A stretch of DNA of 54,296 nt from Puniceicoccales bacterium (GCA_031273045.1 JAISSQ010000042.1:1-54296), one strand, 5' to 3'. Positions 7,758 to 17,860 are shown, counted from the first letter of the stretch. Numbers and translations are program-made. The notes: generated by a model not told the origin, from the letters alone.

Positions 7758-8708
7758 TCAGTTTTCGGGGCGGAAGAGCGCGACGTCGCACCAGTCGCCG
7801 AGCACGCGCCCGTCGGTTTTGACGGTGCCGCCGGTGATGCCCCAAGCGGCGGCGGCGCGGGTCTCGAAGTGCTGGCGGACGGCGTCCTGCTCGCGCGCGA
7901 GGATGCCGCTCAACGCGAGCACGCCGCCCGGGGCGACGGCGGCGAGCAGGTTGTCGGCGTAGATGCACAGCACGTCGCTGATGATGTTGGCGAGGACGAT
8001 GTCGGCGGCACCGGCGGCGCGCAGCCCGTCCTCCAGCCCCGCGAGGACGAAGACGGCACCGGCGTCGGCGATGCCGTTGGCGGCGCGGTTTTCGACGCTG
8101 ACGCGGACGGCTTCGGGGTCGCGGTCGAAGCCGAACACGTGCCCGACGCCGAGTTTCGCGGCGGAGAGGGCGAGGATGCCGGAGCCGCAGCCGGCGTCGG
8201 TGACGCGCAGCGCCGCCGCCGGTGGCGTTGCCGGAGATGTTGCCGACGCTGCCGGTGACGTTGACGCCGCCGCCGCGAGCGCGTCGAGGAGGCGCATCGC
8301 GCACAGGCGCGTCGTCGGGTGGTCGCCGGTGCCGAAGGCGAGGCCGGCGTCGAAATAGACCACGGCGGCGCCGTCGGGCGCGTCATAGGAGTCGCGCCGC
8401 CATTCGGGCACCCAGTGCAACCGCCCGTAACTCCACGGGTGGAGGTTCGCCTTGTATTGCTCCTTCCAGTCGCGGTCGGCGAGCGGGACGAATTCCGGCG
8501 TCGCCGGCAGTGCGGGAAAAACGCGGCGCAGGTCCGCCCAAGCGTCGGCGGCCTCGGTGGCGCTGTCGAAGAAGCCGGAGAGCGAGACGGGCGCGCCGGC
8601 GGGCTGCGGCTCGTTGTAGAGCATCCACGGGGAGCGCGTGAGTTCGCAGAAATGGTCTTCCAGAGGTTGCGCCATTTCGGCGGGAAGAACGCAGCGGAGT
8701 TCGAGCAT
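7758..8708 (-). CDS. prmA: Ribosomal protein L11 methyltransferase (PrmA-like)
   Basis: PrmA trimethylates lysines of ribosomal protein L11 with S-adenosylmethionine. The 316-aa protein has the N-terminal substrate-recognition part (PLADRDWKEQYKANLHPW), the LAFGTGDHPTT motif diagnostic of PrmA, the SAM motif DAGCGSGILALSAAKLG, and the LANII catalytic region (NILA/NPP equivalent). Between FGTGDHPTTRLCAMRLLD and the SAM motif is an Ala/Ser/Thr/Pro-rich stretch (ALAAAASTSPAAS and so on), which looks like an expanded simple-sequence loop. The start at 8708 (MLELRCVLPAE) gives a normal N-terminus; upstream in-frame codons are unlike the family. It is divergent from the RND permease gene. Confidence 0.88.
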   Translation of the reverse strand: MLELRCVLPAEMAQPLEDHFCELTRSPWMLYNEPQPAGAPVSLSGFFDSATEAADAWADLRRVFPALPATPEFVPLADRDWKEQYKANLHPWSYGRLHWVPEWRRDSYDAPDGAAVVYFDAGLAFGTGDHPTTRLCAMRLLDALAAAASTSPAASATSPATPPAAALRVTDAGCGSGILALSAAKLGVGHVFGFDRDPEAVRVSVENRAANGIADAGAVFVLAGLEDGLRAAGAADIVLANIISDVLCIYADNLLAAVAPGGVLALSGILAREQDAVRQHFETRAAAAWGITGGTVKTDGRVLGDWCDVALFRPEN

Positions 8709-8904
8709 GGGGAGCGGTCGGGAGTTGCGGAACAGTGCCGGCGGAGCGGGCGACGGCGGAGTTTTTCGCGCCATGCGCCGCGCCGCGCAACCCAAATGTT
8801 CGCCACGCAACCCCCGCCGGCGGCGGGTGTCTCCAAGCGCGGCGTTTCGCGGCGCCGTCGGCACGAGCCGCCGCCGCTTCCCGCCAATTCCGCATTTCCC
8901 CGCA

Positions 8905-11900
8905 ATGGACCCCTCAAAACTCCTGTCCCTCTCGACGCCGTTCATCAAGCGGCCGGTCGCGACCGCGCTGCTGACCATCGGCATTTTCCTCGTCGGATTG
9001 GTGGCGTTCCCGCAGTTGCAGGTGGCGCCGCTGCCGCAGGTCGAGTTCCCGACGATTCAGGTGAGCGCGTCGCTGCCGGGCGGGTCGCCGGAGACGATGG
9101 CGTCGTCGGTGGCGACGCCGCTCGAAAACAAACTCGGTCTCATTCCGGGCGTGGCGCAGATGACGAGCCAGAGCAGCATGGGGCGCACGAGCATCACGCT
9201 GCAGTTCGACCTCGACGCGGACATTGATGCGGCGGCGCAGGAGGTGCAGTCCGCCATTTCGCTCGCGCAGCGGCAGTTGCCGGCGGACCTGCCTTCGCCG
9301 CCGACGTTCCGCAAGGTCAACCCCGCCGACTCGCCGTTCATGTTCATCCTGATGTCGAGCGAGGTGCTGCCGTTGACGCAGGTGAGCGACTACGCGGAGA
9401 ACATCATCGCGCAGAGCGTCTCCCAACTCAAAGGCGTGGCGCAGGTGGACATCATGGGGCAGCACCGGCCGGCGATTCGTGTGCAGGCGGACCCGGCGAA
9501 ACTCGCCGCGCTGGGGTTGAGCATGGACGATGTGCGGGGGGTGCTTGCGGAGGCGACGGTCAACTCGCCCAAGGGCACAATCGAGGGCGCGCGGCAGAGT
9601 TTCTCCATCTACGCGAACGACCAACTTTTCGACCCCGCGCCCTACAACGACATCATCCTCGCCTACCGTGGCGGGGCGCCGGTGCGGGTGCGCGACGTGG
9701 GGCGCGCGGTCGCCGGACCGGAGGACTACTACACGGCGGCGTTGGTCAGCAACAGCGTCATCGTGCGCCAGAGCGGCGGCGCGGGCGCGAAGCGCGGCGT
9801 GTGCATTTCCATCCGCAAACAGGTGGGTGCGAACGTCCTCGAAAACATCGCGCAGGTGCGGGCGATGCTGCCGGCGTTGCAGGCGAAGATGCCACCGTCG
9901 GTGGACATAGACATCATGGACAACTCGCGCTCCATCAAGACCTCGGTCGAGGAGGTGGAGACGCACCTCGTGCTCACGATGCTGCTGGTGACGCTCGTGG
10001 TGTTCCTGTTCCTGCGCAACGTGCGCGCGACGCTCATCTCCAGCGCCGTCGTGCCCATCTCAATCGTGGCGACGTTCGCGGTGATGTATCTGCTCGGTTT
10101 CTCGCTCAACAACATCTCGCTGATGGCGCTCACCATCTCGGTCGGGTTCGTCATAGACGACGCCATCGTGATGCTCGAAAACATCTACCGGCACATCGAG
10201 GAGGGGATGAAGCCGTTCGAGGCGGCGCTGCGCGGGGCGGGCGAAATCGGGTTCACGATTCTGTCCATCAGCGCGTCGCTCGTCGCCGTCTTCATACCGG
10301 TGCTGCTCATGGGCGGAATCGTCGGGCGGCTCTTCCGCGAGTTCGCGGTGACGGTGACGGTCACGGTGCTCATCTCCGGCTTCGTCTCGCTGACGTTCGT
10401 GCCGATGATGTGCTCGCGCTTCCTGCGCCACCACCGCGCCAACGGGAAGGGCACCGCCGGTGCCGGTGACGCCGATGCCGCCGATGCCGATGCCGCGCCC
10501 GCCGCCGCAGCCGCCGCCGCTGCCGGTGCTCCCGCCGCGCGAGTCCGCCGGCCGTTGCACTGGGCGCTCTACGACCTGCTTGAAGGGTTCTTCGCGTGGC
10601 TCGAAAACTTCTACGCCGCCATCCTGCGCGTCGTCCTGCGCTGGCGTCGCCTCACGCTCGCGTCGCTCTTCGCCACCATCGCGCTCACCGTCTTCTGCTT
10701 CGTCAAAATGCCCAAGGGCTTCTTCCCGCAGCAGGACGTCGGCTTCTTCAACGTCATCGTGGACGCCTCGCCCGACATCTCGTTCGAGGCGATGCACAAA
10801 ATCGTCGAGCGCGTCGCCGACGTCGTCCGCGACGAGCCGGGCGTTCAAGCGTTTCAAGTCCGCATCGGCGGCGGCCTCAACGCCGTCAAGAACTCCGGCC
10901 GCTTCTTCGTGTGCACCACCCCGCGCGAGGAGCGACCCAGCGTCTGGAAAATCATGGACAACATCAAACGGAAGACCGCCGGCATCCCCGGCGTCACCGT
11001 GATGACGCAGGCGAAGCAGGACGTGAACGTCGGCGGTCGCATGACCAAGACGCAGTTCCAATACACCCTCGGCAGCGCGGACTTGGAGGAACTCAACCGC
11101 TGGGCGCCGCGCGTCATCGAACGGCTCAAGAAGATGGATACCCTCGTTCTCGACGTCGCCTCCGACCAAGAGGCCGCCGCGCCGGCGGTCAGCGTCGTCA
11201 TCAACCGGCAGGCCGCCTCGCGCTTCGGCATCACCACGCAGGCCATAGACGCCGCGCTCTACAACGCCTTCGGCCAGCGCCAAATCACGCAGTTCTACAC
11301 GCAGGTCAGCCAATACAAGGTGATTTTGGAAGTGCCGCCCTCGCTGCAACGCAACGCGGACACCTTTGACAAAATCTTCCTCCGCTCCCCGCTCACCGGC
11401 GGACAAGTCCCGCTCTCCGCGCTCGTCACCCTCGACACCCGCCAGCCCAAGCCCCTCGTCATCAACCACTACAAACAGTTCCCCGCCGTCACCATCTCCT
11501 TCAACCTCGTCGCCGGCGTCGCGCTTGGTGACGCCGTTACCGCCATCGAGCGCGAAGTCGCCCTCCTCGGCATGCCCGACACCATCACCGCCGAGTTCCA
11601 AGGCACCGCGCAGGCGTTTCAGGAGTCGCTCAAAAGCATGCCCCTGCTCATCGCCGCCGCCATCGTCGTCATCTACATCATCCTCGGCATGCTCTACGAA
11701 AGTTTCATCCACCCGCTCACCATCCTCTCGACCCTTCCCTCCGCCGGCCTCGGCGCCCTGCTCACCCTCTGGCTCGTCGGGCAGGACGTCGGCGTCATCG
11801 CCATCATCGGCATCCTGCTCCTCATCGGCATCGTCAAGAAGAACGCCATCATGATGATTGACTTCGCCATAGACGCCGAACGCCACGCCGGCGCCACGCC

Positions 11901-12186
11901 CTACGACGCCATCTACGAAGCGTGCCGCAAACGCTTCCGCCCGATTCTGATGACCACCCTCGCGGCAATGCTCGGCGGCGTGCCCCTTGCGCTCGGACAC
12001 GGCGACGGCTCCGAACTCCGCCAGCCCCTCGGCTACGCCATCGTCGGCGGCCTCGTTTTGAGTCAGGCGCTCACCCTTTTCACCACCCCCGTCGTTTACC
12101 TCTGGTTCTCGCGCTTCACCCGCCACAAGACAGCACCGGCGGCGGTGGCGACGGAGCCGGCGGCAGTGCCGGTGGCGGCCTCCTGA
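8905..12186 (+). CDS. RND multidrug efflux permease (HAE-1, MdtB/AcrB-like)
   Basis: The 1093-aa protein has the typical RND layout. It starts FIKRPVATALLTIGIFLVG (TM1), with periplasmic porter domain text (PQVEFPTIQVSASLPGGSPETMASSVATPLE) and the proton-relay helix SVGFVIDDAIVMLENIYRHIEEG with the paired aspartates near residue 410. Half two begins LTVFCFVKMPKGFFPQQD and ends with ILLLIGIVKKNAIMMIDFA and LRQPLGYAIVGGL. It would pump hydrophobic compounds from the periplasm or membrane through a TolC-type channel. No adaptor or outer-membrane gene is adjacent. The cytoplasmic linker between the halves (near 10450-10550) is expanded into a run of Ala/Asp encoded by CCGGTG-type repeats. The ATG at 8905 fits the N-terminus of the family. 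Confidence 0.93.
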   Translation: MDPSKLLSLSTPFIKRPVATALLTIGIFLVGLVAFPQLQVAPLPQVEFPTIQVSASLPGGSPETMASSVATPLENKLGLIPGVAQMTSQSSMGRTSITLQFDLDADIDAAAQEVQSAISLAQRQLPADLPSPPTFRKVNPADSPFMFILMSSEVLPLTQVSDYAENIIAQSVSQLKGVAQVDIMGQHRPAIRVQADPAKLAALGLSMDDVRGVLAEATVNSPKGTIEGARQSFSIYANDQLFDPAPYNDIILAYRGGAPVRVRDVGRAVAGPEDYYTAALVSNSVIVRQSGGAGAKRGVCISIRKQVGANVLENIAQVRAMLPALQAKMPPSVDIDIMDNSRSIKTSVEEVETHLVLTMLLVTLVVFLFLRNVRATLISSAVVPISIVATFAVMYLLGFSLNNISLMALTISVGFVIDDAIVMLENIYRHIEEGMKPFEAALRGAGEIGFTILSISASLVAVFIPVLLMGGIVGRLFREFAVTVTVTVLISGFVSLTFVPMMCSRFLRHHRANGKGTAGAGDADAADADAAPAAAAAAAAGAPAARVRRPLHWALYDLLEGFFAWLENFYAAILRVVLRWRRLTLASLFATIALTVFCFVKMPKGFFPQQDVGFFNVIVDASPDISFEAMHKIVERVADVVRDEPGVQAFQVRIGGGLNAVKNSGRFFVCTTPREERPSVWKIMDNIKRKTAGIPGVTVMTQAKQDVNVGGRMTKTQFQYTLGSADLEELNRWAPRVIERLKKMDTLVLDVASDQEAAAPAVSVVINRQAASRFGITTQAIDAALYNAFGQRQITQFYTQVSQYKVILEVPPSLQRNADTFDKIFLRSPLTGGQVPLSALVTLDTRQPKPLVINHYKQFPAVTISFNLVAGVALGDAVTAIEREVALLGMPDTITAEFQGTAQAFQESLKSMPLLIAAAIVVIYIILGMLYESFIHPLTILSTLPSAGLGALLTLWLVGQDVGVIAIIGILLLIGIVKKNAIMMIDFAIDAERHAGATPYDAIYEACRKRFRPILMTTLAAMLGGVPLALGHGDGSELRQPLGYAIVGGLVLSQALTLFTTPVVYLWFSRFTRHKTAPAAVATEPAAVPVAAS

Positions 12187-12257
12187 CGCGCCGCTCCTTC
12201 CCCGCCCTGCCCATTCTGTTTTTGCCAGCACCGGTGCCGCGCGTTTCCCTCGCCGCC

Positions 12258-12686
12258 ATGACGCACTCGAACGCCACCCAGCCGGAGGACCTCGCGGCGC
12301 TCACCCAACTCGGACGCGCCGGCAGCGCGCCGACGCGCCGCCTCGAAACCTTCCCCAACCGCAATCCGGGCCGCCCCTACGTCGTCGAACTTTCCACGAG
12401 CGAGTTCACCAGCATGTGCCCCGCCACCGGCCAGCCCGATTTCGGAACCATCACCATCCGCTACATCCCCGGACCGCGCATCGTCGAAAGCAAGTCGCTC
12501 AAACTCTACCTGTGGACGTTCCGCAACGAGGGCTGCTTTCAGGAGCACCTCGTGAACGTCATCCTCGACGACCTCGCCGCCGCCCTCGAACCCGTCTGGC
12601 TCGAAGTCACCGGTGCCTTCGCCGCGCGCGGCGGCATCACCATCACCGTCCGCGCCGAAACCGGACGAAAGGAACCTCGGCAATGA
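12258..12686 (+). CDS. queF: NADPH-dependent 7-cyano-7-deazaguanine reductase (short QueF type)
   Basis: QueF reduces preQ0 to preQ1 in queuosine biosynthesis. The 142-aa single-domain form shows FTSMCPATGQPDFGTITIRYIPG, with the nucleophilic cysteine in MCPATGQPD and the catalytic Asp. It then shows ESKSLKLYLWTFRNEGCFQEHLVN, where the NADPH-binding ESKSLK and the substrate-binding Glu/His occur. It therefore belongs with queG in the same pathway, although the two are 7 kb apart. The ATG at 12258 is preferred: the upstream in-frame extension is Arg/Pro-rich shadow reading of the RND gene. Its stop overlaps the next gene's ATG. Confidence 0.93.
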   Translation: MTHSNATQPEDLAALTQLGRAGSAPTRRLETFPNRNPGRPYVVELSTSEFTSMCPATGQPDFGTITIRYIPGPRIVESKSLKLYLWTFRNEGCFQEHLVNVILDDLAAALEPVWLEVTGAFAARGGITITVRAETGRKEPRQ

Positions 12687-15628
12687 CGCGCGCCGCCCAC
12701 GCCCCGCGCGCCGCCGCCGCCCTCGCCCTCGCGCTCGCGCTCGCCGTTGTTGCCGGCGTCACCGGTGCCGCCACCGCCGCCAAGGAATCCCCCGGAACCA
12801 TCGGCGTCATCGAAGGCGCGATGTTCGCCGGCTTTGACAAACGCGGCGGCGACCTCGTCTCCGAACTCCACGCGCGCCGCGCCACCCCCGAAAATGACGC
12901 CGCCCGCAAACTCGAAAAAAGCGCGCTGTGGCGGCTCGACGGCGTCGAGATGTTCCTCTTCGAGCGCGGCTCAAAATCCAAGACGCCCGTCCGCACCGTC
13001 ACCGTCACCACCCCGTGGTGCCGCTACGACGTCGCCGCCCGCTCCGCCGCCTCGCCGGAGCGCGTCAAACTCGACATGCCCGCCGAGTTCCGCGTCGAGG
13101 CCGCCGGCTGGCGCTGGGAAGAGCGCAAGGACGACAATGCGGTCACGCTCGAAAACGACGTCAAGGCCACCTTCTACCCCACGGCGCGCAACCCGCGCGT
13201 GGACATTTCCAGCAAGCGCTTGGAAGTGATTTGGCAAAAGCAACCCACCGCCGCGCGCCCGCACCTGTTCGTGTTCACCGGCGGCGTGCGCGCCCTAATC
13301 GCCCGTCCGCTGCCGGCGGCGAAAAAAACCGGCGCGTCAAAAACCGCCACCACCGCCGCCCCTGCCGCCGACACCACCGGCGACGGCGAGGTGTATTTCT
13401 TCGGCGACACCCTAATCGTCCGCGCGCGCGGCGTCTCCGACATCACCGGCACCGCCGCCGCCGGAACCACCGACACTGCACAAGCCGCCGGCACCACCGG
13501 CGGACTTGCGCGCGGGCGCGGCGTCCTCGACTCGCTCGACGCCGAAGGCAACGTCCAGATTCTCGCGCAGGGCTACAGCGTCACCGGTGCCCGCACCACC
13601 TACACCCGCGCCACGGAAACATTCCGCACCGCCGGCGACGCCCGCGCCGAGGACGCCCGCAGCGGTCTGGTCGTCTCCGGCGGAATCATCGTCTGCCACT
13701 CCGCCAGCCCCAGCCGCAAAATCGAGGTCTTCCGCGCTCCCGCGAACACCACCGGCGGCGGCGACTCCTCCGCGCCCGCGGACCCGACCGCCGGCGACGT
13801 CGTCCTCGAAATGCCCTCCTTCGCCGGCGACGAGAACGTCGGTCCCGGCAAGAACACCCGCCCGCGCGCCGAAGTGCGCGGCGACTACCTCCTCGTCGAA
13901 GCCGCCTCGCGCACCGCCACCATCGCCCAAGTGCGCGGCAACGCCCGCACGCGCGACGACGCCGCCGACTTCCGCATGACGTCCGACTACGTCACAGTCG
14001 AAGCCGCGCTCGACGCCCGCGCCGCCGATAGTGCCCGCCTCGCCTCCGCCCTGCGCGCCCAACTCGCCACCGCCGGCGCGCAGGAACGCCTCCTCGCCCT
14101 GCGCGCCATCGGAAACGTCCGCGCCACCCACGCCGGCGGCACGCTCACGTGCGAGCGCGCCGACATCAACCCGCGCACGCAGGTCATCGCGCTCACCGGC
14201 AACCCCGTCCTCGTACGAGACGGCGCGCGTTTGAGCGGCGCGCGCATCACCCTCAACGCCGCCGGCGAGCGAGGGGGCGAAAAAATCTCCGCGCTCGTCG
14301 AATCCTCCCCCGCAAACGCGGCGACCCGCCAGCGCGCCGAAGTCCTCCTGCCCCCGCTCGTCCGCCCCGCCCCGCCGCGCACCGCCGCCGAAGCGCGCGC
14401 ACGCGCCGCCACCGGCACCACCGGCACCGACCCCGAATTCGCCGACCCGCGCACCGCGCCGACGCGCGTCACCTGCGGACGCATCCGCATGCGCGAGGAC
14501 CGCGCACGGCGCCACGCCGAGTTCGACTTCGAGGACAAGGTTTTCTTCTCCGGCGGCGTGCGCGGGCACTGCGACAAACTCACCGTTCTCGCCGATACCG
14601 GCGACGCACCGCCGGCACCGCCGGTGCCGTCGGCAAACACGACCGCCGGTGCTCCACCGAAGCCATCCGCCGGCGCGGCGGCGGCGCGGCGCATCCTGCG
14701 CATGACCGCCACCGGCAGTGTCCGCCTCGCCGCCGACACCTACGCCGCCGAGGGCGGCGAACTCGTCCTGCACCCGCGCGTCGCCCTCACCGAGACCGCC
14801 GCCGGACCGAACGACGGCGCGCTCGACGGCGACGAACCGCAGTGGCTCGTCCTGCGCCCGCACGAAAGCACGCCGGGCAAGCGTCCGCGCATCACCGTTT
14901 ACGCCGAAGAGGACATCCTCGCCGGCGGTGCGAACGCGCCGGGCATCGGCGCAATCACCACCACCGGCGGCGGCACCGGCGGCGGCAAAGCATCCGCCAA
15001 AAAACCGGCGGCGGCGAAGCGGGACGCGCGCCCGCGCCGCGTGCCCATCCACATTGACAGCGACCTGCTCGAAATCGTCCGGGGCGACCGACGCTCACGG
15101 TTCTTCCTGCGCGACAACGTCATCGTCACCAGCACCGACCTCGAAATCAACGGACGCTGCGACAACGTCGAGGGCGTCATCATCACCGCGCCGCCGGTGC
15201 CGCCGCCGCCCAATCCGGCGGGACGCGCCGGCACCACCGGCGGCACCTCCTCGTCCGCCGCCACCGGTGCCGCAGGAAATACGCGCGCGTCCGCGCCGGT
15301 CGCCGTCTCGCGCATCGTCGGGCGCGGCAACGTCCGGCTGTCCGTTCAGGGCAGTGAGGCGGTCGGGCAGGAGTTCGAGATTGAGCCGCTCGCGCACCGG
15401 TTCCGGCTTTCGGGCGACCCGCGCGTCGTGAGCCGCGACGGGAACCGCGTCACGCCCGGCGGCAGCATCATCTACAACTGGGTGAAGCGCGACTGGGAGT
15501 TGCACGGCATGCGCGCCGGCACCGGCGGTGCCATCACGCGCCCGCGCGTCACCATCCCGCTGGGAAACTTTTCGCTGTCGCCGGCGCCGTCGCCCGCGCC
15601 GGTGCCCGCTCCCTCGCGCCGGCAGTGA
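12683..15628 (+). CDS. Large LptA/OstA-like exported protein
   Basis: The 981-aa protein begins with an Ala/Leu-rich signal peptide (residues about 8-32). It then contains repeated short beta-strand units of the OstA/LptA kind, with recurring forms such as GDTLIVRARGVSD, GNVQILAQGYSVTG, RGDYLLVEAASRTATI, GNVRATHAGGTLTCERADI and GNVRLSVQGSEAVGQEFEIEP. These resemble the beta-jellyroll repeats that bind lipid A in LptA or the LptD N-terminus, so a periplasmic role in lipopolysaccharide or outer-membrane lipid transport is inferred. Typical LptA is about 180 aa; this is over five times longer, with long Ala/Thr/Gly-rich linkers between strand groups. The ATG overlaps the queF stop. No lptB, lptC or lptD is adjacent. 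Confidence 0.6.
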   Translation: MTRAAHAPRAAAALALALALAVVAGVTGAATAAKESPGTIGVIEGAMFAGFDKRGGDLVSELHARRATPENDAARKLEKSALWRLDGVEMFLFERGSKSKTPVRTVTVTTPWCRYDVAARSAASPERVKLDMPAEFRVEAAGWRWEERKDDNAVTLENDVKATFYPTARNPRVDISSKRLEVIWQKQPTAARPHLFVFTGGVRALIARPLPAAKKTGASKTATTAAPAADTTGDGEVYFFGDTLIVRARGVSDITGTAAAGTTDTAQAAGTTGGLARGRGVLDSLDAEGNVQILAQGYSVTGARTTYTRATETFRTAGDARAEDARSGLVVSGGIIVCHSASPSRKIEVFRAPANTTGGGDSSAPADPTAGDVVLEMPSFAGDENVGPGKNTRPRAEVRGDYLLVEAASRTATIAQVRGNARTRDDAADFRMTSDYVTVEAALDARAADSARLASALRAQLATAGAQERLLALRAIGNVRATHAGGTLTCERADINPRTQVIALTGNPVLVRDGARLSGARITLNAAGERGGEKISALVESSPANAATRQRAEVLLPPLVRPAPPRTAAEARARAATGTTGTDPEFADPRTAPTRVTCGRIRMREDRARRHAEFDFEDKVFFSGGVRGHCDKLTVLADTGDAPPAPPVPSANTTAGAPPKPSAGAAAARRILRMTATGSVRLAADTYAAEGGELVLHPRVALTETAAGPNDGALDGDEPQWLVLRPHESTPGKRPRITVYAEEDILAGGANAPGIGAITTTGGGTGGGKASAKKPAAAKRDARPRRVPIHIDSDLLEIVRGDRRSRFFLRDNVIVTSTDLEINGRCDNVEGVIITAPPVPPPPNPAGRAGTTGGTSSSAATGAAGNTRASAPVAVSRIVGRGNVRLSVQGSEAVGQEFEIEPLAHRFRLSGDPRVVSRDGNRVTPGGSIIYNWVKRDWELHGMRAGTGGAITRPRVTIPLGNFSLSPAPSPAPVPAPSRRQ

Positions 15629-15641
15629 ACGCCGCCGGTGC

Positions 15642-16634
15642 TCACCGGCTCCATTCGAGCATGCGCAGGATTGGGGCGCGGGCGGCTTCGAGCGTGGCTT
15701 CGGGAACGCTCACTTCGGGGGTGCCGGCGGCGAGGCAGTCGCGCAGTTTTTCGAGCGTGTTCATCTTCATGAACCGGCAGTCGTTGCAGCCACAGTGCTC
15801 GGTGGGCGCGGCGACGAACCGCTTGCCGGCGACCTCGCGGCGCAGCCGGTTGAGCATGCCGGTCTCGGTCGCGATGATGAACGTGTCCGCCGGCGACTCG
15901 GCGCAGTAGGCGACCATTTTCTCGGTGCTGCACACCATGTCCGCCATGTCGCGGACCGCCTCGACGCATTCGGGATGGGCGACGAGCGGCGCGCCGGGAA
16001 AGCGCGCCTTCACGGTCTCCAACACGCGCACCGAGTAGAGCACATGCGCGTAGCAACTGCCGGGCCAGAGATGCATCGCGCGCCCCGTCTGCTTGGCGAC
16101 CCACTGACCGAGGTTCTGGTCGGGAACGAAGAGGATTTCGCGGTCGGCGGGGACGTTGCCGACGATTTTCACGGCGTTGCCGCTGGTGCAAATCACGTCG
16201 CTGAGCGCCTTCACCTCGGCGCTGCAATTGATGTAGGCGACGACATAGACGCCCGGATTGGCGCGCTTGTATTCGGCGAGTTCGGCGGCGGGGCACGACT
16301 CCGAGAGCGAGCAGCCCGCCGCGAGGTCGGGTAGCAGCACCGGTCGCGACGGGTTCACGATTTTCGCCGTCTCCGCCATGAAGTGCACGCCGCAGAAGAC
16401 CACCACGTCCGCCTGCGTTTCGGCGGCCTTGTAGGACAGTCCAAGCGAGTCCCCGACGAAGTCCGCCACCTGCTGGATTTCGTCCACTTGGTAATTGTGC
16501 GCGAGGATGACGGCGCGCCGCTCGCGCTTGAGGCGCAGGATTTCCTCCTGCAAGGGCGAAAGCGGGCGGGCGGCGGCGGGGTCGAGAGGCGCGAAGACAA
16601 GCGGTTCCGGCGGGAGTTCGGTGGCGGAGTGCAT
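15642..16634 (-). CDS. nadA: Quinolinate synthase A
   Basis: NadA condenses iminoaspartate with dihydroxyacetone phosphate to make quinolinate for NAD synthesis and carries an oxygen-sensitive [4Fe-4S] cluster. The 330-aa protein shows AVILAHNYQVDEIQQVADFVGDSL, the three cluster cysteines in VVFCGVHFMAET, MVCSTEKM-region/AYINCSAEVKA and TEHCGCNDCRFMKMNT, and the triose-binding DLAAGCSLSESC loop. The start at 16634 (MHSATELPPEP) is used because upstream in-frame codons are Arg/Pro-rich. The partner nadB is not in the window. It lies about 85 bp downstream of the ppx/gppA gene on the same strand. Confidence 0.95.
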   Translation of the reverse strand: MHSATELPPEPLVFAPLDPAAARPLSPLQEEILRLKRERRAVILAHNYQVDEIQQVADFVGDSLGLSYKAAETQADVVVFCGVHFMAETAKIVNPSRPVLLPDLAAGCSLSESCPAAELAEYKRANPGVYVVAYINCSAEVKALSDVICTSGNAVKIVGNVPADREILFVPDQNLGQWVAKQTGRAMHLWPGSCYAHVLYSVRVLETVKARFPGAPLVAHPECVEAVRDMADMVCSTEKMVAYCAESPADTFIIATETGMLNRLRREVAGKRFVAAPTEHCGCNDCRFMKMNTLEKLRDCLAAGTPEVSVPEATLEAARAPILRMLEWSR

Positions 16635-16720
16635 GGTGCGAGGGTTGCGCGGTTTCGCCGGCGGACAAAGGAAAAAGACGGCGGCGGCGGTGGTGCCGAC
16701 CGCAGCACCGGCGGCGGAGT

Positions 16721-17827
16721 TCAGCGCGCCGGCGACTGCGCCAGCATTTGCGCGATGAGGCCGATGCGGAGATTGCGACCGGTCTCGCGGAACGCGGCGG
16801 CACCGGAGACGCGCGCGAACGCAAGCAGCACCGTCAGCGCGACGGGAAAGATGTCCGCGCGTTGCGCCGAAAGCGCGGGGCAGATGCGGTCGTCGAGCGG
16901 CACCGCCGCCATCTCGTCGCGCAGCCGGCGCACCTCCGCCACCGGTAGCACCGGCGAGCGGTCCCGGAACGCGACGCCCTCGCGGGCGGCAAAAATCGCC
17001 CGCGCGACCGAGAACACGCCGCCGCAACCCGCCACCGGCGACGCGCGGACGGCGGCGTCCGCCGGTTCCGCGAAACCGGCGAGCCCCGACAGCGCGGCGT
17101 CCTCGACGGTGGCGAGCAGCGCGGGCGGTATCGGCTCCGCCGGTGCCGGCACGAAACGGCGCGTCAAACGCGCCGCGCCCAGCGGACGGCTTCCCTCGAA
17201 GCGCACCGCGCCGCGCTCGACGAGGATGTGTTCGAGCGAACCGCCGCCGAGGTCAACGACGCGAAACAGCGGTTCGCGCGCGAACGCGGGGTCGGTCGCG
17301 ACGGCGGCGGCGACGCCCCGCGCCTCCGCCAGACCGTCGAGCACCTCGACGCGCAGACCACCGGTGGCGGCGGCGACGGCGGCGCAAAACTCGGCGCCGT
17401 TCGCGGCGTCGCGCACCATGCTTGTCGCCACGATTCGGACACGCTCGCGCGTCGCGCCGGCAGCGAGGGCGGCGTCGAGCAAACGGCGCGCGGCGGCGGC
17501 ACCGTCGCGCATTGCCCTTGGCGAGACCGCGCCCTCCGGTTCGCCGGCAAGCGGACTGATTCGCACCTCCTCGGTGACGCGCGAGATGACCCGGATTTTA
17601 AATTTTCCGCCGCCGCTGACGACGATGTCACTTGGGTCGCTCCCGCCGGCGATGGTTGCGACGGTGACTTTCAGTGTGTTCGAGCCGAGGTCTATCACCG
17701 CCACCGGCGGCACTGCATCCACCTGACGGTTCCGCGCCTCCCCGCGCCCCGTCCGCCCGTTCAAATCTTTCGGAATGTCCCGCATGCGCGCGAGCGTGCG
17801 TCCGTCCTCCGCCGGCGCGAGCCGCAA
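16721..17827 (-). CDS. Ppx/GppA family exopolyphosphatase/pppGpp phosphohydrolase
   Basis: The family removes terminal phosphate from polyphosphate or pppGpp in an ASKHA-fold active site. Seen here are the phosphate-1 motif AVIDLGSNTLKVTVA, the TSMVRDAANGAEF segment, the phosphate-2 motif FRVVDLGGGSLEHILV, and SRPLGAARLTRRF. Length is 368 aa from the first ATG; a second ATG at 17785 (MRDIPKDLNG) would give 354 aa and may be the real start, since the family usually begins shortly before the AVIDLGSN strand. There is no C-terminal HD-like domain, so it is the short form. Whether it prefers polyphosphate or pppGpp cannot be decided from sequence. Confidence 0.85.
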   Translation of the reverse strand: MRLAPAEDGRTLARMRDIPKDLNGRTGRGEARNRQVDAVPPVAVIDLGSNTLKVTVATIAGGSDPSDIVVSGGGKFKIRVISRVTEEVRISPLAGEPEGAVSPRAMRDGAAAARRLLDAALAAGATRERVRIVATSMVRDAANGAEFCAAVAAATGGLRVEVLDGLAEARGVAAAVATDPAFAREPLFRVVDLGGGSLEHILVERGAVRFEGSRPLGAARLTRRFVPAPAEPIPPALLATVEDAALSGLAGFAEPADAAVRASPVAGCGGVFSVARAIFAAREGVAFRDRSPVLPVAEVRRLRDEMAAVPLDDRICPALSAQRADIFPVALTVLLAFARVSGAAAFRETGRNLRIGLIAQMLAQSPAR

Positions 17828-17860
17828 AACGCCGCGTTAGCGCACCGCTGCCGCCGCCGG

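Noticed and set aside
4338-12686. queG and queF as a queuosine operon
   Set aside because: They are 7 kb apart with minus-strand genes between; no other queuosine genes were seen.
12928-15057. Long Arg/His-rich ORFs in alternate frames of the LptA-like gene
   Set aside because: Typical out-of-frame readings of GC-rich DNA; no motifs and composition dominated by Arg, Pro and His.
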